Below, piece after piece: positions 55,097 through 64,000 of a stretch of DNA of 64,000 nt. Source of the stretch: Hypomyces perniciosus (taxonomy: Eukaryota > Ascomycota > Sordariomycetes > Hypocreales > Hypocreaceae); contig SPDT01000002.1 in assembly GCA_008477525.1 (NCBI GenBank), positions 434,001 through 498,000 of the forward strand, in the 5' to 3' direction. How positions within the stretch are numbered: position 1 is the stretch's first letter; each line of letters begins with the position of its first letter. The notes below the pieces were generated by a model that was given only the letters and a program-made list of their open reading frames with translations, was not told the DNA's origin and ran no database searches. A program made the translations under genes and the position numbers.

Positions 55097-57200
55097 TTAG
55101 TGTGTTCCTCGTCCGCCGACGTCATCGCCCTCTTTTTCGTTGTCTCCTTGGATGACCTCTCTGGTCTTGCCCCACTTGAAGTCATCCGAGTAGGTGAGTG
55201 AATAGACCAAGATGATGATGTTCATGAAGGGCGAGGTAGCGAAGTGGAGGAAGTAGCCGATGAAGTACTGCGCGCGCTCGAGGGTGTTGCGGGGAAGCCA
55301 GAAACCGATACAGAAAGAATACAACTATTGAAGCAGGTTAGAATGTGCGCTGTGACCAAGTGACTGGTCTGAAGAAGACCTCGGGAATGGGAATAGGGAG
55401 CAAAGGGGAGACTTACATAGCGAAACCAAAGAACAGCGATAAGACCGAGGAACACCGGATCGGAGAACATTTCCTTTCCACGTCGGACAAACAAAATGAT
55501 CAGTTCACAGACAGCCGCAATGATGAAAGGTGTGATAGCCCAGGTCATGACAGCGATGATACTCTGGACCCTTTCGATGAAGATAATACCCGGTCGGAAG
55601 ATCATAACGAACTCATTGGAGATACTGCCCAGAGCCCATCGCTTGCGCTGCGACAGGAAAACTTTCCAGTTCTGGGGCACGATGGTGAATGCCTTAGCAC
55701 GGAGCGCCTGGGCTGTCTGCTTGGCGGGGAAAAGACTGAAGATGATGGATGCGTGGATGCTGTCCTCGGAGTAGTTACCCATGATGTGCTGTGTCATGAC
55801 GTCGTTGGGCTTGGGGCAGTAACCGAATCGCTCACGAAGGACGGCATCACCAAAAGTAGACTCGTCAATGCGGATGAGCTGACAGCAACCCGGCAAGCAA
55901 TTGACCTTACCAGTGATGCGAGACTGGAACATGCGACGAAGGCCTTGGGTCTGCGAGTACTCAACCGATTGATAGAGGGACCAGGGACCGAAGTTCTTGC
56001 CGTCAAAGTCAACGCAGACGTGACCACAGACACCGACAAGCTTAGGGTTTTTGCGGATCTCCTTGAGCATCTCGATGACGCACAGTTCGTCGAAGACAGT
56101 GTCGGCGTCCATTCCCACAAGATAGTCAATGTCCTCAAGACCATGTTGGACAAAGGTGTTGCCGATGTGTTCAAAGACTTCATTGTTGAACATGGTGACG
56201 ATATTCTCAGAGCGTTGCTTGTAGTGGTAGAGGAACGAACGTGCAAAGCACAAGCTGTCACGCTTGCCCTGGTTGTAGCGCTTGCCGACGAAGACATAAG
56301 GAACACCCTTATAATTGCCAGTTTGGACCTTGATAGGCATGAAGAGACCATCTCGAGCGCGGTAGCCGTTCTCAAAGTTCCTGCATGGACCAGGCTCAAG
56401 GATATCTTCGAGGAGGTATCCCTGGGTTGTCTTCTCCATTCCTGGACCACGAACGTTGCCATCGACTACGATGAAGATAATGCGAGGATGTTGACCGATA
56501 TCCTTTTGCTCAATCAGAGAGTCGAGGGACCTGGTAAGCTCGTCGAGGGTCTCATTGTAGCAAGGCAGAAGCATGACTAGTTTTTCGGGCTCGTCGGGAA
56601 TAATTTCTTTCGGTCGCCAGAGGAAACACAAAACCCGAGTGACGAGGAAATGGAGAATGATACAGACAATCATAAAAGCCTGAAGCATGGTGTTGGAGCT
56701 AAGAAGAACAATGAAGAGGTAATAAACCTGCCAGTAGGTCCAGCCGACGTAGATGAGAGCAGCATTGAGGGCAAGCAGTCCGAAGATGAGGCTCCATTTT
56801 TGGAGTCGAAGCAAGCTCTTGGACACGCGCTTGAGTTCCACATCAGAGTCCCATCGAAGCTTGGCCTCTTCTTGGAGGATGGACGAGGTGAATGAACTAG
56901 TCGAGTTCACACCAAGCGAAGCTTGAGACAGAGGAGTTTGTGTGCCCGGTGCGAAGCTGCCGTTGATGTTTCGGATAACGGACTACAAGGAGGTTAGAAG
57001 CGATCACCGCCTCCAGAAGGAGTGTTTCTTACCGAGTCTCTTGAGTTTGGCATGCTGAGCCTTTTTGTTTGCATGGAAACTGGAGGGTGATCCATCCTTG
57101 ACTGTCTCTTTGACGATTCCCCTTCCTCAGGCTTCTTCATCGCCCTTCTTGACGACTCCCCTTCCTCGGGAGGAGGAGTCGACAATAGAGACGAGGTCAT
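55097..57200 (-). CDS. Chitin synthase (GT2 family)
   Basis: Three exons (57200-57033, 56982-55417, 55324-55097) give 653 aa. A hydrophilic Ser/Pro-rich N-part with charged repeats (EEGESSRR, EEGESSKR) precedes two TM segments, then the GT2 catalytic domain. Key residues: DAD near 347-349 (nucleotide-sugar binding), SVEYSQTQGLRR, LPGCCQLIRID near 419 and QRKRW (501-505), the QxxRW motif for processive synthesis. TM helices follow to a C-tail that is short and acidic. The enzyme makes cell-wall chitin from UDP-GlcNAc at the plasma membrane. The size and the lack of a myosin or cytochrome b5 domain point to one of the short filamentous-fungal classes (VI-like), but the class call is tentative. 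Confidence 0.92.
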
Positions 57201-60200
57201 TGCAAGAGATTGGCGGCCTGTCTCTTGTCCGATGTACTCGTGGAGACCGACAAAGGGCGACTGTCGCTAATCTCAGGAGCCTCGACAGTACATCAATGCC
57301 TCTATCAAAGGATCTTAGGTGCGATACCGCAGTGGGAAATCAGAGAGAGGAAGCCTTGAAGAATTGGTACTGGTGAAGAATTGTGTGGGAGAAGAGGATG
57401 GGAACTAGGAACTAATAGCGCCCTCCACGGGATTTAAAAAAAAAAAATAAAGATCCAACAGACTCAAGCTCAAAATTTGATGAGGGAACAGCCCGAAAGA
57501 GGGTTGGAGTGTCTGCTGTGTGTAAAGCACAACTTTGAGTAAACCCGAAAGCTGAAGAGGCTTTTGAAGTTCGAAGCCCTCGTGGAGATTCGGAGTAAGA
57601 GGAAATCTTCATTTGCATGTAAAACAATGTTGAGGCTATCCCGGTCCCTAGTACATGTTTAGGTGTCGTCCAGCTTTCATGTCCGCGACGAGATGGCGTG
57701 CGTCATGGCGGTTTAGCGCACTTATTGCCTATTAGACTTCACTAGAAACTATAGCAATCGCGTAATACGACCGATTTAGAGTAGCAGCAATGTTTTGGGG
57801 CATCATCTAAGGGCGTTGAATAATCCAATCGTCGTTCCCCTTGTTTGAGTCACAAAGCATGTTCAACTCGAATCAACAAAAACGCAGCTTTCTTGATTGC
57901 TTGGGCCCGTGCCGGACATGAGGATACGAGCGATGTACGAAGTACGCCCAGGATGAAGAAAGTGGTGAGGCGCTGCAGCTGATCTTGACGCCACGGAACG
58001 TAAGGGGGAAGAAAAACCGAGGTAGTAGAAAGAACAGTCCTTGTCCATGTCCCCGTCTAGCTTGTTTGTGCCAATTTCCTAGTGGTCTCTCGTAAAAACT
58101 TAGACTAATCTAATCGGCATACTCGTAAATGTTTAAAAATTGGCCGCTTCGGCTGCGTGCCGGCCCTGTTAAGAGACCGGACTTGAAGATCGACGGAATG
58201 GACATGGGTGTATTTTTTAAACATGATGCAATTGCATGACCTTTGGCCAATCTAAGAAGGCATCTTTGGTGCAAAGAAGAATCTGTTAGTTCAGAATCGC
58301 AGTTATCGTCGACGCCACGTGTATCTCGGTGGTTCACCAGCCTCACCTTAATTATACAATAGGCATGGTCCAGCTTTAAGACGAAGTCTCGGACAAGTTT
58401 CTTGGTGTCACTTTAAGTTCGTGTGACTGTTTTCACCTTAATTTTGGACAAGCTATTGAGGTCGAATACGGTTCAGATGCACGTATGCACCTCATCTCGT
58501 ACTCGAACTAGGCACTATATATGATATGCATATAGTTGATGCGATGTCCCATGTTGTTTTCGGAATCAGGGTACGCTGATCTCCGCGGATCTGCAATGTC
58601 ACCACGCCACTGGGCCTGAAAGAATGCGATTCTGTGCCCGATTGGCCCGTCATAGCTGCAGTGTTTGGGCCTTGTGAATTTCCACCAGGAACGAAAGACA
58701 CCTACCTACGAAGTATATGCACGACGCTACCTTCATCCATACCTGATGTTTTACCGTCCAGGAAACAAGCTTATTCCTTGCTTTGCAGGCCTTATCCTTG
58801 AGCTTTCTGCAAGGAAGACCAAGGCGAAGGAGACCCTTGCTCACTGCCAACTCGGACATTTTCACCCTGGCCCTCGATCTTCCTACTCCCCACGTGGGGA
58901 TCGGTGTTCGGCAATCTCATACCTGAGACTTGGCGCTGAGAATGATGACGTTGCTATGATGCGCAGACTGTCATGCCTGTTGGAGTGCCCCTGGGTACGG
59001 GATCTCAACAGTATGCGCGACTCTATCAAGGTGCAGAAGTATTATGACAGGACTCTTTGCATAAAATGGCGCCACATGTCTTCTGGCATGGTTGGGAGTC
59101 ACGGAGTTAAGCTTCTCTCAAACTCTTGCACAAAGTTTAAGCCAGCGATAGAGACACACTGAACCTGACGCTATACGACTTCGGGAGGAATAAATGCACT
59201 GTATGGGCTGACCTGAAATATGCATAAGCTCCAGCTGACCAAAAAAGAGCTTTACGTTCGTGGGACCTGCAGTAGACCCGAACTTAAAGTCATGATATGT
59301 GTATTAATCTATTTAAGCGTAAGTTGCGTGTTGCAAGTCTGTGTTCACGAGCTTGTACCAGTACATACAAGGAAAAAAACAACGACTTAGGGCCTATAAA
59401 CCCGATTAAGAATATCTTGCATTTGGTGATTCAAATAAATAGTGGAAGCAACCGCAAATCGGAAACCGCCGTGTCATCAATATGAGTTGGTGGGTGATGG
59501 TCTGGTCCGAGGCGTGTCGCATACACGCCTACCCTACAGAGAATTGACGAAATACAGCCGCACCTACGTACATACACAGCGGGCAGACTATCTATCAAGT
59601 ACGAATTACAAAGTACGAATCATGCTATTCTGCAACTTCCGGGATATAGGATTGATATTAGGCCTGAAAAGAGCAGCTCTGCCGGTGTCTTTATTGGGCT
59701 ACGGATTATCCGGTGGCAAAAGGGGTGGCGTTCATGAGAAGATGCTGTCGCAAAGTTGCTTCGTAATGTCGTGATATCATGTAAACTAATCTAGTTACAT
59801 ATGTAAGTTTATTCTTTTTACTTCGTACTGGTCACTCGGCTCTATTTTTGTCGGCCCTTCTCAGATATTCCCGTTAGTACCGCCAGCATACCGAAATACG
59901 ACTGCATCACCATCGTACAACAAACGTGGGGATATACTTGAAGCAACTTCAATATGTGTGCTACATGCCAAGATTCATGGAAAATTCGCCATTTTATTCC
60001 CCTGAAAGACATGGGGCTCGGCTGGATACAGGACACGAGGTGTCTCACTCCAATGGCCATAGAGCTTGACTCAGCTCCTTGATTCACCGATGCAGATCGA
60101 GTCATCTACTAGATGTCGTGATCAGGCCTCCCTTGATGAGCGAAATTGTCTAGAGATGGAAAGAGACTTTTTATAAAAATACTGGACGAATAATATTATG

Positions 60201-60323
60201 AACAAACTAGGTACTTGATCAATGCCAAACAAGTTCCTACCACAGAGGACTCGGCTGTTGCCATGCTGAGCCCAACTCCAGTAACCCAACACGATCTCTC
60301 ACTCTTCTCCATAGTCAGCCCCC
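57201..60323. other. Long intergenic region
   Basis: 3.1 kb with only short open frames and no recognised gene. An A-run lies at about 57437-57450. Dispersed-motif copies are at 57936-57944 and 59819-59827. A 165-codon frame at 58665-59162 has no ATG start or family resemblance. Confidence 0.4.
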
Positions 60324-62036
60324 TTAATTGCATTTTCCGTAGCCCTTCTGGCATCCCTGGCCGCAGTACGCATCTGTGCTGCCACTGTACGGTTCTCACG
60401 TTAGCGTATGACTCGGAACAACTTGGAGCATCAAGCGATATTTTTCAGCACTTACCAGTAGCCGAATTGCGAGCAGCAGTTCTTCGTTCCATAATTGGAA
60501 CACGTGGTCGAGAAGTGAGCACCACAGAGGCCATTGGTCGTATTTGTGACGCCTCCATTGATGGGGTTGCACGTTCCAAAATCGGGAGAGCATCCGGTTC
60601 CACAGTATTCGACGGAGCTCCCGCTATTTATGTGTAAAACACGAATGTCAGCAAATCGTTCTATTGGAAACGGGGGTTAAGTTGGAGTTGAGGTGACGAC
60701 TAGGCAGCGAACGCATCAAAAGCGCTTACCAATAGCCGTAGAACGAGCAGCAATTACCAAATTTGGAGCCCCGACAAGTCTGTCCCTTTTCTCCACCACA
60801 CCTCTGATCCGTCGAGATGATAGACGTCGTGGTCGGCTTAGCCCAGGTGGTGGTGGTGGTGGCCTGAGTCGGTCTTGTTACCTTAGTAGTCGTAGTGCGT
60901 TTATATGGTGCGTTGCGGTACCAGTTCTCTGGACCGTCACCAAGGCACTCCCCGACAGTGACGAGCTTGTAACCTCGATCCTTAGCAAGCTTGACCATAT
61001 ATTCAGTGAGTGTGACGACAGTCTGGTAATGCACGTCGTGGGCAAGGGTGATGTAACCCTGTCCTTGTGGGTTTGTCGATAGACCAGAAGCATAGCGATT
61101 CTTTGAGATGTTAATTAGGGCAGGATCGTCGTTCTCATAATCCTTGGTGTCAATGTTGCAGTCGATGATGTGGTAGCCGAGAGTTTCCATCAAGCCTGTG
61201 CACCCGCTGTCCGAAGAGCATTCGAGATAAGGCGCTCGCATATATGTAGGGAAAAACCCAAAGATATTGCGGAAGGCCATCTCGTTGTAAATCATCTCAG
61301 TATGCTGAAGACCGCCGCTGACCTGGTTAAGGTTGCGGTGAGTCCAAGTGTGACTGGCGATTTGATGACCAGCCTCGTGCATCTTTCTGAGCATACCCGG
61401 CCATTCTGATGCCTCATCGTCGATGCGATGCTTGCCTCTATTCTTGCCAGTGATAAAAAAGGTGGCCTTGACATTGAGCTTGGCTAGAATGTCAAGAATC
61501 TGAGGCGTATAGATGTAGGGACCATCGTCAAAAGTCAGAGCGACTGTGCCTGGCTCGGTGCATCCCTTGATGATGGTGCCTGGTCACGATGAGTGGCCAG
61601 TTAGCTAAATGGATGTCTTCATCTTGGAGAATACGCCCTTCCGACACTCACCATAGGGGACTTTGCCGACAAGAGGTCGCTCAATACTTTCAGTGGATTT
61701 TCCCGGAGGACCGAGACTACATCCGTATTGTTAGTGTCTTTTGTCTCCTCTCGATGTTCCAAGCTGAGGAGGCTTTTTGGCTTACAAAGTGTCGCAGGAG
61801 TCACTGAATTCAAGCTGACATTGCGATCCCGAGCAGAAATCTTCCGTGGTGCCACAAAAGCCAGATTCAGAGCAGCAAGATCCCGGGGGGCATTTTCCGA
61901 CACCAACACCACAAGTGAGGGCTCTGCCCTTCAGCAAAGGCGCAACATTGCCGATGGACTGGTGTCTGGCAAAGGCAGCAACACCTCCAGCATTCACGAC
62001 TGTGAAAGCCACAGCGAAGACGGCCGTGAGCTTCAT
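60324..62036 (-). CDS. Chitin deacetylase with three CBM18 chitin-binding modules
   Basis: Five exons (62036-61786, 61716-61652, 61579-60730, 60623-60456, 60384-60324) give 464 aa. A signal peptide leads to a first CBM18 (Cys42-Cys73). The NodB polysaccharide deacetylase domain follows: TFDDGP (121-126) with the catalytic and metal Asp pair, SHTWTH (181-186) with metal histidines, RAPY, DCNIDTKDYEN and LAHDVH. A Thr-rich linker leads to two more CBM18 modules (about 366-400 and 422-456), each with the eight-cysteine pattern and FGYCGS/YGYCGS turns. It should convert chitin to chitosan, either in the fungus's own wall or to hide from host chitinases. The exon ends split both C-terminal modules at the same place (after the Cys of YGYC/FGYC), as duplicated modules would. 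Confidence 0.93.
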
Positions 62037-64000
62037 GGTTCTGGGGATTGTGGTTTTCGTATAGATGTCTCAGTCTCAAACAACGGAGTTCACCTGGATG
62101 GATGGGAGTGGATGAATTTGATGGAACTTCGACGGCGATATCTGCCCTATTTACGTAGATACGGTTTGTTCTGAACCCAGATCAAAAACACGAGCCAAGA
62201 AGGCCAAGCGAGAGCTAAGAACGCATGAGGCAAGGCAATCAATGGCTGGCCAACTCATGAGGCGGATGCTCGGCAGTTTTGTGGTATCAAGAAGCACACT
62301 CAAGGTTAAGCTCATACATCGACGCTGAAAGTGGCTAGCAAACTTTGAGCCATAATTCATATATTCCTCGCTTCATTTAACCATGCAGATATTTTGATTA
62401 ATGGGAGAAATGTTGAGCGGAGTCAGCTGCACGGCTACAGCATCCACAACTGTCCCCTCGAATTTGAGAATTGATCTGTCCTGTAGGACCTGGCGCATGT
62501 AGGTGCTGCATCTTACGCACTTCGTATGAAGTGGACTGATCTACAGCGTCGTACATCATACGAGAGGGTCGTTTCACACTTGACCTCCCAAAAGCAGTCA
62601 ACATATAATATCCTTGTCGTGAACAAGCATACCCCGCCCTCGTGAACACCAGGGTCAAAGTGGTGATCGACATGCTGTCCAGCTAGCCTCATCAGATCAT
62701 TAAGGTTATCGCTCGCAGTCATGCCGACAGGCGGCTGAATGAATGCCCACTACTGCATGGAAAGGTATGCTTGTATCGAAAGAGTTCTTGGCCACCGAAC
62801 GCCACTTTGCGCGACGACGCCATGTAGCCATTTTTGGCAAACAGCCCGAATCCATGTTCATGTCGTTTGGAAGAGTATGGTTACCCTCTGCAATCTGTCT
62901 GGAGTGTTAATTATAGACCCATACGAGTACGAAGCAGCCATTGCAGCATTGCCCATATCCTCAACAGCTTTATTCCCGTGTTACTTCGTGATTGTCCCAT
63001 TAGTAACACCGGAGTATTGTTGCTTTGGTAAGACAACAGCTCAACCAACCAATTTCTCCCCCTTTTTTCTGGGCTCGAATTGACATCGATGACGTTATGA
63101 TGCCGAAAATACAGCCAAATGTCGAGGAGTTCCCGCGGGACAGTGTTGTGTAGACACACCACGCACCCCCCCAAGCATTATGTAGTATTGTGTAGTATTG
63201 TGTAGTATTGTGTAGTAAAATTAAGGTTGTAAGACGGCGTACCTTTGAATGCAACTATGGCGTAAGTACCAATACATCTGCGTCCCGATCTTCTCGGAAG
63301 CCACACCTAAATCTTGTCCTTTGCACGGATTTGACGCGGATGTATCACCCCTGCTTCCAAAAACGAACCGCTAACGGAGATATCCTGAAGTTTTGCCTTG
63401 TGGAATACGCATGGGAAGTCAATTGACTTTCGTACCTGTTTTACTATTAGTGTAATCGCCGAACAGCTGCGGCTAGCTGGAAGGGTTGCCCTACCGTCAC
63501 GCACACCATTGGGTGTATCGTGATGCTCGCGACACCCGTCCAAATTCTATGTGGGAAGATGCAGGAACAACGCGGGCTTTGTTACCGTTAGACTTTGTGG
63601 CCAGCATAGGATCCATTATTTGTCAAGCACTTTTGCAAGATAGAACTATGGCTGGCTCTGGCTGTGAAGACCCTTGAACCTGATGACAGGAAACTTGTTT
63701 CTTGCTGTGAGAACAGACCCCAGTGATGCCTGGCTAAGCCATAGGGCCGTGATCTTCGCCAGCTCACTGATGACGGTAACAACAACTTTGCCTAATGGGG
63801 TTGGGAGGAAAATCTTAACGTAGTCTTGTTTCGACGACCCTATGCTTCATACTCGCATTGTGCCGATTGGCGAAGCGAGAATATGTGGAGCCATGTGAAG
63901 CAGATGCGGTAGACGATGAACATAACCTTCTCCTGAGTTATGTTATATGTTCCCGAACTCTTGGCTCTTTGCTTTCTCACATCTCGTTCATCATCTTCTC
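62037..64000. other. Right-end intergenic region
   Basis: Promoter of the chitin deacetylase and 1.9 kb with no supported gene up to the window edge. It contains the TGTAGTATTG tandem array. Confidence 0.4.
63181..63219 (+). repeat. TGTAGTATTG tandem array (about 3.7 copies)
   Basis: Three perfect 10-bp units and a partial fourth. Confidence 0.9.

Noticed and set aside
55345..56580. A 411-codon open frame on the plus strand
   Set aside because: It is antisense to the chitin synthase catalytic exon and results from that gene's codon bias; it has no domain-like content.
58665..59162. A 165-codon frame on the plus strand
   Set aside because: No ATG start, no family resemblance and no splice context.
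1..64000. tRNA, rRNA or CRISPR features
   Set aside because: I found no B-box-like tRNA sequence in context, no rRNA-like stretch and no spaced repeats; CRISPR is not expected in a fungal nucleus.

Overview
This window is nuclear DNA of a filamentous ascomycete (Pezizomycotina). The protein resemblances suggest a sordariomycete, probably Hypocreales, but the species cannot be named from the sequence. Genes carry short introns (about 47-136 bp) with GT donors, AG acceptors and CTAAC/CTGAC-like branch sites. There are no operons, and intergenic DNA is long and more AT-rich than the genes. I place 21 protein genes with spliced models, one unrecognised gene with only its 3' exons defined, and a few relics. 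I saw no tRNA, rRNA, CRISPR or intact transposon.

Left block (1-24.4 kb): a large alanine-rich protein of unknown function (possible frameshift, decayed 3' flank), an amino-acid permease, an intronless 1463-aa ABCC transporter, a BIM1/X325-type copper-binding GPI protein divergent from a ferric reductase, two tandem ceramide synthases, and a Zn(II)2Cys6 regulator.

Middle block (24.4-38.5 kb) is gene-poor and looks accessory: an NTF2-like protein, an unrecognised gene next to an imperfect coding repeat, and a divergent aegerolysin / MACPF-like pair with a repeated promoter element. Aegerolysin plus MACPF is the make-up of known two-component pore-forming systems, so this is the most interesting locus here.

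Right block (38.5-64 kb) is mostly housekeeping and cell wall: a four-TM protein, a SigF-like NTF2-like protein, a membrane-anchored flavin monooxygenase, the AKR1 palmitoyltransferase, SRP receptor beta, cystathionine beta-synthase, a secreted M28 aminopeptidase, a single-pass membrane protein, a chitin synthase and a chitin deacetylase with three CBM18 modules.

Themes: sphingolipids (two ceramide synthases), chitin (synthase and deacetylase), metal uptake (BIM1-like and ferric reductase, with a GATA iron-type site between them), and a probable membrane-attack pair. A 9-bp motif family (TACGGAGTA / TACGAAGTA), often in 7-bp-phased runs, is scattered through the non-coding DNA.
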